Assembly (NCBI GenBank): GCA_028284905.1 | Contig: JANQQU010000062.1 | Span: 62,001 to 126,000, forward strand | DNA length: 64,000 nucleotides | Direction of reading: 5' to 3' | Origin: Calditrichia bacterium | Lineage (GTDB): Bacteria > Calditrichota > Calditrichia > RBG-13-44-9 > J075 | In this document: positions 1-10,231 of the stretch, piece after piece | How the letters are laid out: every line of letters begins with the position of its first letter | Position numbering within the stretch: position 1 is the first letter of the stretch | Notes under the pieces: generated by a model | Database searches by the model: none | Told to the model about the DNA's origin: nothing | What the model saw: only the letters and a program-made list of their open reading frames with translations | Program-made: the position numbers and the translations under genes

Positions 1-3000
1 CTAACTCCGGTCGACTAGCGGATTAGCGGATGAGTTGCTAAAGCGGTCCAGCACATAATAAGCGCATGGTATAACCACCAGAGTTAGAAGGGTAGATGTC
101 ACCAGGCCACCGATAACCGCCAAAGCCATCGGCGCGCGCAGGGAGGCGCTTTCACCGAACCCGAATGTGAGCGGTAGCAGTGCGAGAATGGTCGTCAAAC
201 TGGTCATGACAATCGGGCGGATACGTTGTTGCCCAGCAGCAACGATCGCTTCCCGAAGCGGCGTTCCCTGCCATTTCAAGCGATTGATCGCATCGACGAG
301 AATAATGGAATCGTTTACAGCAATCCCCACCAACATGATGATCCCGATATAGGCCATGATATTCAACGGCAATCCCATAAAAAAGAAAATCAGAATGGCG
401 CCCACCGCTGCGAGCGGAATGGTGAGGATTATTGTAAAAGGGTGCACTAATGATTCAAACTGTGAGGCCAGCACCATATAAATGAGAATAATTGATAGCA
501 GCAACGCAAATTTAAGGCTATCGAATGAATCCCGTCGCTTTTCCTCTTCACCACCAATCTCGAAGCGATAGTTGGGGGGAAAAGGGATATCTGCCAGCGC
601 GCTACGGATCTCCTGAACTGTTTGATCCAATGGTTTTTTGCCTTTCAGCTGGATATTCACTTTTCCAATGCGCGTCTGGTTCTTACGATGTATTTCTTTC
701 GGTGCAATCATTTGTCTGATTACCGCGATGTCTTCCAGGCGAATCTCACCCATTGCAGTTTCCACAGGTAAATTGCCAATGTCGCGAACATTGGGAGGCG
801 GCACTTTTACGCTGATGTCGCGCAATTCGCCGCGGTCTTCCCAGTTGCCTGCTTCCCGTCCGTCGATCTGGTCTTTCAACTGAGCACTGACGTCGCTCAT
901 CGTCGCATCGAAGATGCCGGCCCGAATCCGGTCCACAAATACATTGATTTCCGGACGCCCTTCATCAAAGCTGCTTTCCCAGCTGAGAATATCCGAAACC
1001 ACGCCAAGTCGGGATGCAATGCTATCTGTCAGCGTTTGCAGCTGCAGCAAATCCTCACCCTTAACTTCGATTGTCAACGGCGCTTCTTCCGTGCCGAGTG
1101 TCGTTTGCAAGGCCGACTCATCCCGAATGAATTCCGCTTGTAAATCCGGGTGTCCTTCGAAGAGTGAGTTGAGCTGAGCGATAATTTCATCGATACTACG
1201 CTTGGGAGGCGATTTTAAAAAGAACAGCAGTGAAGCGGTGTTTTGTCCTTCATCTACACTGCCTTGTTCTTCCAGTAAACCAGTCGAGGGGCCGGATTGA
1301 ACATAGATGCTTTCCAGTTCATCGGCCAGCAACTCCTGAGACAATGTTTCAATTGCATGGATGGCGCGGTCGGTATGAGCGAGAGATGCACCTTCTTCCA
1401 GGCGAATATTTACCCGAAACTGGTTGCTCTCTGCCTTGGGAATAAACTCGCTACCGACGACTGGGATTAGCAGCCATCCGAGGACAACCAGCAATGCACC
1501 GGTGGCAAGAATGATCAAACGGCGATCCAGAATGCGGGTGAGGAATTTGCTGTAGCCATCAAAGTGAATTGCATTGCTGGTCTGCTGGTCCGTTTTCAGG
1601 AAGCGATGACTGAGCATCGGGATAAACAGGATAGCAACGCCTAGTGAAGACAACAGCGAAAAAGCAACGGTCCAGGCCTGCTCCTTGAAAAGCTCCCCAG
1701 CAGCGCCTTGCAGATAGACGATTGGCAGGAAAACAACGATTGTTGTTAGCGTAGAGGCAGTAATCGCACCAGCCACCTGGGCGGTACCATCAATCGCAGC
1801 GTCCTTTAGAGTAGCGCCGTTCTCCAGATGACGAAAGATGTTTTCCATGACAACAATCGCATTATCCACCAGCATGCCGGCGCCCAGCGCCAGTCCGCCA
1901 AGGGTCATAATGTTCAGTGTAAGATCATTGAAATACATCAGATTGAAAGTCGCAACAATCGAAATTGGTATGGCGATGCTCATGACAAAGGTGGCGCCGA
2001 TTCGACGCAGGAACACGTAAAGAACGATGATAGCGAGAATGATCCCCAGCAGGGCGGATTCCTCTACCTCATTAATCGCATTCTCAATAAACACCGCCTG
2101 GTTTTGAACAATTTTGAACTCATATCCCGGCAGCGCTTCTTTAATTTTCTCCAGAGATGTATTCAGGTTTTTAGCTGCCAGTACGGTATTGTACTTAGTG
2201 TCCTTATAGATTGCCAGTGCGACTGACCTGATGCCGTTGATCCTGACAATGTTGTCGGGCTCTTTATTGCGAAAGAAAATATCGGCAACATCCCGCAGGT
2301 AAATCGGCGCACTCTCCGCAGTTGCGGAGGCGTTTCCGGACATCCCGGGAGTTTCAGTCGAAGCTTGAGAGCGGCCGACGATAACATCCCCGATATCTTC
2401 CAGCGACTCAAACGCCCCAACGCTTTTAATGATGTAGCGAACCCCTTTTTCGTCCACGGAACCACCCGATGCACTGAGGTTAGCTGACTGTACCTGGGTG
2501 GCAATCGCGTTCAACGTTAGATTATGGGCCGCCAACTGGTATGGATCGGTTTCAATAACGACTTCTTTTTCTTCGATGCCGATCAACTCAATTGCCGCAA
2601 TGCCTTCCTGGCGGGTCAGCTCGTTGCGGATGTAGCCGGCGGCAACCTGCCGAAGCACGTCCATATCCTTGATCTGCGGATGGGAAAAGCCGATCAGGAT
2701 CATCGGGGTTGTATTGGGATCATGCTGGCTTAAATTTAACTCGTCCAGTTCGTTGTTCTGGTTGAAATTCGCCAATGCCTTTTGCAGATCAAGAAATGCT
2801 GCGTCCATGTCCGCATCCCAGCGATAGGAGACTGTAATCCGCGCACTACCAGCACGGGTCACCGAGGCAACCTGTAAAACGCCTTTTTGGCGAATCGACA
2901 ATGATTCAATCGACTTAACAAACTGTTTTTCAATCTCTTCCGGCGGCTTTTCACCAGCTTTGATTTCCACGAATATCCGCGGGTTGTTCAAATTCGGAAA

Positions 3001-3111
3001 AAGATCCATACCCAGCTTGTCAAAAGAAATATAGCCCAGCAGCAAGATGCCAAGCACCAGCATCAGCACGCTAATCGGATAATTGACCGAAAATTCGGTA
3101 AGTTTTCTCAT
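1..3111 (-). CDS. RND efflux transporter permease subunit (AcrB/HAE-like)
   Basis: Inner-membrane proton-driven pump of a tripartite efflux system, exporting hydrophobic or drug-like compounds through a membrane-fusion protein and a TolC channel. The 1036-aa length matches the family. A first membrane helix (about residues 10-32) is followed by a large periplasmic porter region, then a helix bundle with GMLVDNAIVVMEN at about 412-424; the Asp-Asn pair is where AcrB has its proton-relay Asp-Asp, and the motif fits HAE-type rather than metal-exporting CzcA-type pumps. A second periplasmic half and helix bundle (GIIMLVGIAVNDSIILVD) complete the internal duplication. The TAG stop lies at bases 1-3, so the gene is complete. 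The ATG directly abuts the TAA stop of the adaptor gene (TAAATG), indicating translational coupling. The substrate cannot be read from the sequence. Confidence 0.95.
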   Translation of the reverse strand: MRKLTEFSVNYPISVLMLVLGILLLGYISFDKLGMDLFPNLNNPRIFVEIKAGEKPPEEIEKQFVKSIESLSIRQKGVLQVASVTRAGSARITVSYRWDADMDAAFLDLQKALANFNQNNELDELNLSQHDPNTTPMILIGFSHPQIKDMDVLRQVAAGYIRNELTRQEGIAAIELIGIEEKEVVIETDPYQLAAHNLTLNAIATQVQSANLSASGGSVDEKGVRYIIKSVGAFESLEDIGDVIVGRSQASTETPGMSGNASATAESAPIYLRDVADIFFRNKEPDNIVRINGIRSVALAIYKDTKYNTVLAAKNLNTSLEKIKEALPGYEFKIVQNQAVFIENAINEVEESALLGIILAIIVLYVFLRRIGATFVMSIAIPISIVATFNLMYFNDLTLNIMTLGGLALGAGMLVDNAIVVMENIFRHLENGATLKDAAIDGTAQVAGAITASTLTTIVVFLPIVYLQGAAGELFKEQAWTVAFSLLSSLGVAILFIPMLSHRFLKTDQQTSNAIHFDGYSKFLTRILDRRLIILATGALLVVLGWLLIPVVGSEFIPKAESNQFRVNIRLEEGASLAHTDRAIHAIETLSQELLADELESIYVQSGPSTGLLEEQGSVDEGQNTASLLFFLKSPPKRSIDEIIAQLNSLFEGHPDLQAEFIRDESALQTTLGTEEAPLTIEVKGEDLLQLQTLTDSIASRLGVVSDILSWESSFDEGRPEINVFVDRIRAGIFDATMSDVSAQLKDQIDGREAGNWEDRGELRDISVKVPPPNVRDIGNLPVETAMGEIRLEDIAVIRQMIAPKEIHRKNQTRIGKVNIQLKGKKPLDQTVQEIRSALADIPFPPNYRFEIGGEEEKRRDSFDSLKFALLLSIILIYMVLASQFESLVHPFTIILTIPLAAVGAILIFFFMGLPLNIMAYIGIIMLVGIAVNDSIILVDAINRLKWQGTPLREAIVAAGQQRIRPIVMTSLTTILALLPLTFGFGESASLRAPMALAVIGGLVTSTLLTLVVIPCAYYVLDRFSNSSANPLVDRS

Positions 3112-4173
3112 TTATTTTACAACCTTGACTTTCGAGCGTTCACGCAGTGTTTCGTATCCCTTGACAATTAGTCTATCTCCGGTCTCCAGGCCGTCTAATA
3201 CCTCTACCCGACTGGCGTTTTCCAGGCCGATTTCCACAACACGCTCGAATGCGGCGCCTTTATCTACGACATAAACAATGTTGCCTCGCTGGCGGGAGAT
3301 GATGATTTCCTTGGGAATAATTACCACATCGCTTTTCTCGGAAACCACGGCATTGATTTTCACAAACATACCGGGACGAAAGAGATGCTCAGGATTGTCT
3401 ACTTCGACAAGCGCTTTAAAAGAACGGCTGGCCTTGTCGATTGCCGGAGAAACACGGGTGATGGCACCATTTAAAGTGTCTCCTTCCAGGCTGTAATGGC
3501 TAATTCTTACCGTTTGCCCGCTACGCACCCGGGTAATTTCCTTGGCCGGAAATTTGATCTCGGCGAACAGTCGGCTATAATTCATTACCTGGGCCAGCTG
3601 AGTGGCAGCAGGGACTCGGACGTTCGGGGTAAAGTAGGGGAGGTCGGTAATAATACCGGAGAATGGGGCAGTAATAGTCAGCTTACCCAGCTCCAGGCGC
3701 GCATTGTCGTAATTGTAACGAGAGTCGATATAACTGCTTTCCGCATTCTTCAATTCCCGCAAGGTTACGCCGCCTTTTTCATAAAGAGACTGCTGCTTTT
3801 CAAATTCCCGTTTGGAGATATCCAGGTTTAATTTTCTCGATTCAATACGGGTATTGTTTTCGAACTCCGGATTGTCGAGATAGATAATCGTTTGCCCTTT
3901 TGTAACAGCATCGCCAGGTGCGAAAGGCTTGCCTGTTTTTGGATTCTTAGCGAGACGATAGCGTCCTTCGATCTCGGAAGCGAGATCCGCTGCCTCAATA
4001 GCATCGACTGTACCGGAAGATGTAACAAACTCCTGAATGTCACCTTTTTTCACTTCAGCAACGCTAACCGGAATACTAATTTCAAGCTCGTTACTGCCAT
4101 CGTCTTCGTCACACGCCAAAATTAGCGCAATAAGTATGCAGAAGCATATTCTCCACTTCACATTAAGCTCCAT
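3112..4173 (-). CDS. RND efflux periplasmic adaptor (membrane fusion protein), lipoprotein
   Basis: Periplasmic adaptor that bridges the RND permease and the TolC channel. The 353-aa protein starts with a lipoprotein signal whose lipobox LILAC puts the lipidated cysteine at about residue 21. After it come a biotinyl-lipoyl-like half (APGDAVTKGQTIIYLDNPEF), an alpha-helical hairpin region, the returning lipoyl half (GKLTITAPFSGIITDL), a beta-barrel and a membrane-proximal domain ending in GLETGDRLIVKGYETL, the usual HlyD/AcrA order. It lies 33 bp after the TolC-type gene and directly precedes the permease without spacing, so all three subunits come from one operon. Family assignment is firm; the cargo is unknown. 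Confidence 0.93.
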   Translation of the reverse strand: MELNVKWRICFCILIALILACDEDDGSNELEISIPVSVAEVKKGDIQEFVTSSGTVDAIEAADLASEIEGRYRLAKNPKTGKPFAPGDAVTKGQTIIYLDNPEFENNTRIESRKLNLDISKREFEKQQSLYEKGGVTLRELKNAESSYIDSRYNYDNARLELGKLTITAPFSGIITDLPYFTPNVRVPAATQLAQVMNYSRLFAEIKFPAKEITRVRSGQTVRISHYSLEGDTLNGAITRVSPAIDKASRSFKALVEVDNPEHLFRPGMFVKINAVVSEKSDVVIIPKEIIISRQRGNIVYVVDKGAAFERVVEIGLENASRVEVLDGLETGDRLIVKGYETLRERSKVKVVK

Positions 4174-4206
4174 CGTTTTACAGGTTTTTATATACTATGT
4201 CCGCTT

Positions 4207-5664
4207 TTATTCGATGATTACTGCCTGGTTTCTTTCAAAATCCCACAATGCTTTGATTTTTAAATCCAGCAATGAAAGCTTGTAGTTGATCAATGCGTTT
4301 ACCAGGCCAATTTTTTTGTCCGACAACTGAATTTGAAATTGATTGAGTTCCCAACTAGTTAAATCGCCATTTTGATAACGCTCCAGATTGATATCATAAG
4401 TCGACTCCGCCAGTTTTACATTTTGCTTGGCGATCTCTATTTGCACCGCCTGGTTTTGCAGGCTGCGATAAGATTTTCGGATGCCAAGAACAATGCCGGT
4501 CTTCTCTTCGGCTAACGACAGCTTGCTTCGCTCCACAGAGATTTCCGATGAGCGTATCGTCGAATTTCGTTGCCCCCAGTCATAAAGCGGAATTTCAAGA
4601 GATAAGCTAACAGTCTGAGATTGGGTCGGATTGTCGTAAACCCGATTAAACTCCTCATCATTCCCGAATATGCCGTATTCGAGGGAGATATTCCCCTTGA
4701 ACTCATTTGTTGCGGTCGCCCGGGTTAAGTTCGCCTGGGCATTCAACAAGTCGATATTCCGCTGACGTAGTTCCATCCGGTTGTCTAGCCCTTTGCGAAT
4801 GGCATCCTGAAGATTAACAGCAATCGCCTCTTGAACAATATCTGCCGTAACAGTAATCTCATTCTCTAACGGCAAGCCAATCAGCTGTTTAAAGTCATCC
4901 AGTGTATTGGCAAGATTGACCTGATCGTTCTGTAGCTGGGAGCGGCTGGAGGTCAAATTCAGTTCAGCCTGAAACAGTTCTTCCCGGGCCAGCAGTCCGG
5001 CATCGACTTTGTTCGTGGTAATATCGAAGCTGGTTTTTGAGTTCTGAAATTCCTCTTCACTGATTTGCAGGCGCATTTTCTGCTGATACGCGCTGTAGAA
5101 CGCTTGCGTCACCCGCTGCTCCAGGCTAAGCAGCTGAAGCTGGTAGCTGATCTCTGAATTCTCCAAATCTAACTCCAGATCCTGAAGATTTAGCCGGGTT
5201 CGATTGTAGGTAAAAATGGGTTGATTGAAGGCCAGAAAGAGATTGTTCGTGAATGTCTCTGAACGAGTGCCCTGAAAGTCATTAAACGCATCCCGCCAGG
5301 TTAATCGATTGCTCAGCGACAGCGTACCATCGGTGGCAACAATTGGCTGACTAATCTGGAATGTGCCCGATGATTGCTTTGTCTCGCTGGTGCTGAAAGT
5401 TGAGAACAATGGGTTAAATTCCCGGGAGCGGTCAAACGAAAAGGGCGTTACGTTTAAGCGAAACTGAGATTTTAGAGATGCCCGTTGCGCATTTAAATTT
5501 TCCCGGCTTTGCTCCAGCGCCATAATTGTTCTCAGGATGTCCGGACTGTTCTCCCGGGCAATTGTCAGGGACTTATCCAGACTTAATGTTTCCTGACCAT
5601 GAATAAAGGTAAAAACTAAAAGGTTCAGTAGCATGAGAATGCTAGCTTTTTTCTGCCATCGCAT
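4207..5664 (-). CDS. TolC-family outer-membrane efflux channel
   Basis: Outer-membrane exit duct for the adjoining efflux genes. Two repeated OEP halves are visible: long heptad-rich helices (SLDKSLTIARENSPDILR near the N-terminus; VNLQDAIRKGLDNRMELRQR near the middle) separated by beta strands, the TolC plan. I chose the ATG at 5664 (485 aa), which gives MRWQKKASILMLLNLLVFTF as a signal peptide ending at HGQ and has GGGAG 9 nt upstream. A longer frame opens at 5718 and overlaps the preceding gene by 14 nt, but its extra 18 residues are polar and precede the signal peptide. It sits between an ABC exporter and an adaptor/RND pair, so it could serve both (inference). Confidence 0.92.
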   Translation of the reverse strand: MRWQKKASILMLLNLLVFTFIHGQETLSLDKSLTIARENSPDILRTIMALEQSRENLNAQRASLKSQFRLNVTPFSFDRSREFNPLFSTFSTSETKQSSGTFQISQPIVATDGTLSLSNRLTWRDAFNDFQGTRSETFTNNLFLAFNQPIFTYNRTRLNLQDLELDLENSEISYQLQLLSLEQRVTQAFYSAYQQKMRLQISEEEFQNSKTSFDITTNKVDAGLLAREELFQAELNLTSSRSQLQNDQVNLANTLDDFKQLIGLPLENEITVTADIVQEAIAVNLQDAIRKGLDNRMELRQRNIDLLNAQANLTRATATNEFKGNISLEYGIFGNDEEFNRVYDNPTQSQTVSLSLEIPLYDWGQRNSTIRSSEISVERSKLSLAEEKTGIVLGIRKSYRSLQNQAVQIEIAKQNVKLAESTYDINLERYQNGDLTSWELNQFQIQLSDKKIGLVNALINYKLSLLDLKIKALWDFERNQAVIIE

Positions 5665-5704
5665 CTGCATCTGCTCCCATATTGGCTGTTGAATTTCGCG
5701 TGAA

Positions 5705-8700
5705 TTATTGCCTGACAAAGCGAACGGCGTCCGCTATCATTAATTGTGCATCATCGTTGTCCACTAATTCGACTTTTGCTTCTCCGGCAGAAAAATAGAA
5801 AGTGCCGAGGTAGTTCCAGCCTTCCTCTGCGCTGTCGCTGCTGATATCGATGATTTCGTTACCGTCGTCATGATGGACATTGTATCGAAATTTTCCCCAC
5901 TCCCGATTGCGGGCCCAGCGGGGCATTATGCTGGCTTTGTCAACCACATAGATATATACATCATAGCTGCCTGCTTCCGGGATCTTCACCCGCCAGGTCG
6001 CCATCTTGTTTGCACCGCCGGTTTTAATGTATTGCGCAGAGTGAATATAGTCTCCATACAAGGATGCGTTTTTAATCATGGACCACTGATTTGGTGTATT
6101 CCAAAAGTTGAATCGGCGAAACTCCTGTTCATCCGGTTCCATTTCGCCAATCACCACTTCCTTCAGCCAACTGCTGTAAGGTGGGTTCTCCATTTCGAAA
6201 CCAGGATCAACATTGTCGACGACAATCTCTTCGCTGATATCCCGAAGCGATATCGGATAAACGGTTTCACTGGTGATTGCAGGACGGCGTTTGCGGGTCT
6301 CCGTTTTGAAAAAACGACGGGTGTGCGTCACTGGTAAATTGCCGGAGATCAAAGTGTTTATTTCAATAGACCTGGGCTCTTTATCGAGAATCAGCCCCAC
6401 TTCTTTTCCTTGTAAAGGCCCCATGTAAACTACTTTTTCCACTTCCGCTTTTTGACGGCCGCGTCCTCCACGCCGCCGCCCGCCACGGGAATCGCGGGTT
6501 TGAAATGCAACTTCAAAAACGCCGGACACGGTACTGTGATTTTCAACTTTCAACAAGACCTGGTATTTGTTACGATCCCGCACTTTAATCTTGTACATCT
6601 CGATGTCGAGAAACTTAAATCTTGGTAGCTCCTCGTTTGCATACCAGGTCTGCCAGGTGCTGCTATCCGGCGATTGAATATCTTGAATTTGTGGCGCTTC
6701 GATTGTTTCCAGTGGCTCTTTACCAATTAAAGCATCAAGAAAGTCCGCATTGATCGGCGTAAAGCGACTGTTTTCGACCAAAGTATATAATTGTTCTTCC
6801 AGGTTCTCGATGCCGTTTTTGTGCTTGATATATTTGAAAAAATATTCACCACGGCGGCGGATCATGTCGGATTTTAGCTCCTGAGTTGCCGGGGAAGCGA
6901 GCACCTCTTCCATAGAGCTTTTGCTGAGCAAACGACTGATTTCTTCCGTTGATGTTAGCATGCCGCGCCTCCACCAGGGAATCTCCGGCTCTTCGCGATT
7001 CCGGCGAAAAAGATAGCCTTCCAGGGCAGTATTCAGATATGGCCACTCCGGTGCATCAACAAAATTGGTGTATGTATAAAAATGCGGGAAGATGTTACAG
7101 TCCGGTTCATAACTGCTCTCTTCGGCAGAACGGCGAACATATCCGCGCTGTTGATCGGAGAAAGCTCCCAGCGCAAATTGTTTAAAGCGGCGAATTTGCT
7201 TGTCCTTTTCTGTCAGCGTTTGATTATTGCGGTTTTGCCGCCAGCGTTCCCGCCGGTCTATCATGTCAAAATTAGCATTGGCCAATAATCCACCGTTTTC
7301 CGGCAGATATACTTGCTCCGGTTGCACTCGCTCTGTGCCCACCCGCCAAATTCGTGGATAGGCATAAAACTGTGCCGGCACTTCAATTGCGGAAAAACGG
7401 TTGTAGGGATAGTCCGTCCCCATGTTTCGTTCAATATCTTCACGCACTTCCCGGATCAGCGTGCTCATTGTATCGGTGATCTCTTCGAAGTAAGGCAGAT
7501 AATAGTCATGGTTTTTTAAACGATAGAGGCTGTAGCTGATACTGTCAACAGTGGTAGATTCTCGAACATAATCGCCAATAGCTAACGATATGCGGGGGAG
7601 TGGATAGTCCGAGGTGAAGCGATACTTGTCATTTTCAAGCGTGTCAACTTTTCCCTGGGATACTGGTGTCAACTCCGGCCGTGTACTCACAGTTAGCTGA
7701 TAGTCGCTAAACATTACTCGGTGCTGTATCGGAAAGTCCGCACCTTCCGGCAATCCGGGACGCGGATACCAAAGCGCTTCCGGCGTAAGCAGGACAAAAT
7801 CGTCTTCTATCCAGGCATATTTCTTGGCAGATCTGTAAAGCCAGATCATGAAAATTCTTTCCAATGTGCTGTCCGGAATGTCGGTATAGCATGCGGCTTC
7901 ATCAATGCTGCCGCTGTACGAAAATTGTACGGAAACCGAATCTCCGGTTACCAGCGTCTCTGCTAACGGTATTGTCAGTAAATGATGCTCCCGTGAAAAA
8001 TCCGCTTGCTCACCATCAACTTGCACCTTCTCCATCGCCAGTCCCGGATTAAGGCTAAAGATTAAAGACTCTATCGGGGTGTTTCTTACGTTTGCTAATT
8101 GAACGGAGGCATCAACGCTAATTGTATTGCCCTGATGCGTTAAATCAATCTCGTAGTTCTGTGCATCGGCGACAGCTTTCCCGCTATGTAGCTTGTTTAA
8201 GGCGTTAAACTCCTGCCGTAGTTCAATATTGTTAGTATGGTGACTGAAATAATTGACAGCACCCCAGGTCGCAAGCAGCAAGGTTAGTGCTGCACCAAGC
8301 GGTGCACCATAATGTAATATAGTGGATTGCGGCAACCGTTTGAAGAAGCTTACCGAAAGCAAGATAAAAGCGATACCAAGCAACAAATAGATGGCACGTT
8401 GTTGGATGATCAGGTCCATATCCGGGATACCGACAAAATCCGAATAAACCATAGGGAGATAAAATGACAGAAAATCCGGCAGATAGAACCAACGATTGGT
8501 TATAAATACCATTGTACTGATCATATACCCAATCACCAAAAGCACTACGACAGCCTGCACCCGCACCAGTTGCATTAAAATAAAGGAAAGGCCGATCACA
8601 AAAACGATTGTCGGAATAACCATGGTGACGTATATGGTTATATAAGGTATAATATCAAATGGCAGTTTGCTAAAACCGGCATTGATTATAATCATAATCA

Positions 8701-9070
8701 ACAGGATAAACATATCCAGCAGAAAGAAAGTAAAGAAAATGCCGAGGGCTTTGCCGAGAAAGTAGGTCATGTTGCTCATTGAGCGAATATAAATCACTTC
8801 CAGGGTGTCAAACTTTTTATCCCGCTTAAAAATATCCGAAGCGACAATGGCAATGATGACTGATTGTGTCAGATTTACAAAAACCAGCGCATTGTACGGA
8901 ATAAACCCGGTAATGCTACGAATACTGTAGGGCACCGGCGAAACGGTACTGAACAACACCGAACTAAATATTGTGAGCCAAATAGTGCCCAGCCCGGCAA
9001 TGATTCGAAAAATCCAGCTACGCTGAATTTCTTTCATTTCAAATCTGGCAATGGTTAAAAGTGTTCTCAT
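5705..9070 (-). CDS. ABC transporter permease fused to an M1-peptidase-like region and a golvesin-type C-terminal domain
   Basis: A 1121-aa membrane protein. Residues 1 to about 270 hold six or more membrane helices of the ABC-2 permease type, beginning RTLLTIARFEMKEIQRSW. The next ~550 residues resemble the extracytoplasmic M1-aminopeptidase-like part known in some Bacteroidota ABC permeases: an N-terminal beta domain (PLPRISLAIGDY), then YPYNRFSAIEVPAQF, but no HEXXH zinc motif; where the active-site helix is expected the sequence reads EWPYLNTALEGYL, so this part is probably inactive. The last ~150 residues (ENPPYSSWLKEVVIGE to the end) contain GWNYLGTFYFSAGEAKVEL, matching golvesin-C/xanthan-lyase-like domains that bind surface polysaccharide or protein. 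It overlaps its ATPase gene by 4 nt (ATGA). Role inferred: export or envelope mechanics; substrate unknown. Confidence 0.85.
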   Translation of the reverse strand: MRTLLTIARFEMKEIQRSWIFRIIAGLGTIWLTIFSSVLFSTVSPVPYSIRSITGFIPYNALVFVNLTQSVIIAIVASDIFKRDKKFDTLEVIYIRSMSNMTYFLGKALGIFFTFFLLDMFILLIMIIINAGFSKLPFDIIPYITIYVTMVIPTIVFVIGLSFILMQLVRVQAVVVLLVIGYMISTMVFITNRWFYLPDFLSFYLPMVYSDFVGIPDMDLIIQQRAIYLLLGIAFILLSVSFFKRLPQSTILHYGAPLGAALTLLLATWGAVNYFSHHTNNIELRQEFNALNKLHSGKAVADAQNYEIDLTHQGNTISVDASVQLANVRNTPIESLIFSLNPGLAMEKVQVDGEQADFSREHHLLTIPLAETLVTGDSVSVQFSYSGSIDEAACYTDIPDSTLERIFMIWLYRSAKKYAWIEDDFVLLTPEALWYPRPGLPEGADFPIQHRVMFSDYQLTVSTRPELTPVSQGKVDTLENDKYRFTSDYPLPRISLAIGDYVRESTTVDSISYSLYRLKNHDYYLPYFEEITDTMSTLIREVREDIERNMGTDYPYNRFSAIEVPAQFYAYPRIWRVGTERVQPEQVYLPENGGLLANANFDMIDRRERWRQNRNNQTLTEKDKQIRRFKQFALGAFSDQQRGYVRRSAEESSYEPDCNIFPHFYTYTNFVDAPEWPYLNTALEGYLFRRNREEPEIPWWRRGMLTSTEEISRLLSKSSMEEVLASPATQELKSDMIRRRGEYFFKYIKHKNGIENLEEQLYTLVENSRFTPINADFLDALIGKEPLETIEAPQIQDIQSPDSSTWQTWYANEELPRFKFLDIEMYKIKVRDRNKYQVLLKVENHSTVSGVFEVAFQTRDSRGGRRRGGRGRQKAEVEKVVYMGPLQGKEVGLILDKEPRSIEINTLISGNLPVTHTRRFFKTETRKRRPAITSETVYPISLRDISEEIVVDNVDPGFEMENPPYSSWLKEVVIGEMEPDEQEFRRFNFWNTPNQWSMIKNASLYGDYIHSAQYIKTGGANKMATWRVKIPEAGSYDVYIYVVDKASIMPRWARNREWGKFRYNVHHDDGNEIIDISSDSAEEGWNYLGTFYFSAGEAKVELVDNDDAQLMIADAVRFVRQ

Positions 9071-9948
9071 TGTCCTGTCTTGTGCTCCATAAAATAGACG
9101 TATGCGTGTTCCAGGTGAGGAGGAATCATGTGCTCCTGGTATATGCCGTCATCATCAGCGACAAATTCTACCTGCCAGCCGTGCGAGGCCGGGATGGTCG
9201 AAATAATCGGATATTGCTCTTTAATTATCGCCAGCTCGTCATCCAATACTTCTTTCTGAAAAGTATGCCCGTCAGCGATACGAATAAATTCGTCCGGCGG
9301 TCCATGGAAAGCCAGGTTGCCTTCAACCAGCAGGGCCATGTCGTTACAAGTGCTGGAAATGTCCCCGACGATATGAGTGGAGAGGATAATGATGCGATCC
9401 TCCCGGCCCATGTCCGTCAGAATATTGCGGAAACGAATACGTTCTTCCGGATCGAGGCCGGTTGTTGGTTCATCGACGATCAGCAGCTTCGGGTCACCAA
9501 TGAGAGCTTGTGCGATGCCGAGGCGGCGTTTCATACCACCGGAGAGTTTCTTCGCCAATCGGTCCCGCACATCAAAGAGCCCAACCTTTTCGAGCATCTC
9601 ATCCACTTTGCTGTTCCGTTCGCTTTTATTGAAGAGGCCTGCCAGGCGGGCACTGTAATCAAGGAATTCCCAGGTTTTAATTTTCGGAAAGGTGCTAAAC
9701 CCCTGGGGCAAATATCCGGTAATTGCGCGAATTTTTCCGCGGTGCTTTGCTAAGTCATAACCATCAATTGAGACTGTGCCATCGGTAGGGGACATCAGGG
9801 TAACCAAAATACGCATAAGGGTAGTTTTGCCAGCACCGTTTGGTCCCAGCAAACCAAATAAGCCATTGCCAATTGTTAAATTGACATTGTTTAACGCAAA
9901 TTTTTTCTTGTTATAAACTTTGCTAAGCGAATTAATCTGAATTTCCAT
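9067..9948 (-). CDS. ABC transporter ATP-binding protein
   Basis: Cytoplasmic ATPase driving the adjacent ABC permease. In 293 aa it shows the complete nucleotide-binding domain: Walker A GPNGAGKTT at 35-43, signature LSGGM at 135-139, Walker B LLIVDE at 155-160 followed by PTTGLDP, and an H-loop in LSTHIVGD. The sequence resembles the CcmA/NatA/DRA class that pairs with ABC-2 permeases. The C-terminal ~70 residues form a regulatory tail rather than a second ATPase domain. Its TGA overlaps the permease start as ATGA. It is the first gene of the minus-strand run that continues into the TolC/adaptor/RND genes, and the 283-bp region upstream separates it from the divergent etf genes. Confidence 0.93.
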   Translation of the reverse strand: MEIQINSLSKVYNKKKFALNNVNLTIGNGLFGLLGPNGAGKTTLMRILVTLMSPTDGTVSIDGYDLAKHRGKIRAITGYLPQGFSTFPKIKTWEFLDYSARLAGLFNKSERNSKVDEMLEKVGLFDVRDRLAKKLSGGMKRRLGIAQALIGDPKLLIVDEPTTGLDPEERIRFRNILTDMGREDRIIILSTHIVGDISSTCNDMALLVEGNLAFHGPPDEFIRIADGHTFQKEVLDDELAIIKEQYPIISTIPASHGWQVEFVADDDGIYQEHMIPPHLEHAYVYFMEHKTGQ

Positions 9949-10231
9949 CTACCACCATAAAACATTTTTACGCGCTCTAAAAAATTGCCACAAAGTTTTA
10001 GACAAGGCAATCCCTAATTAATTGCATAAGACTCCAGTTCCGGAAAAATGTTGCGATAAGATTTCAAGAAATTTTGGGGCCGTCCAAAAAAATACAAATC
10101 TATTGCAATCCAGACAAGAATTACTATTTTTGAATCCATTCCTAGTGCGTGAAAAAAATTACAAGTAACGCCCGAATAATTAGCGAAAACATTTTAATGA
10201 TATAAATAAATTATAAACAAGGAGATCCGCT

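Noticed and set aside
5705-9070. Active M1 aminopeptidase
   Set aside because: No HEXXH zinc motif exists anywhere in the protein, so only a degenerate M1-like region is claimed.
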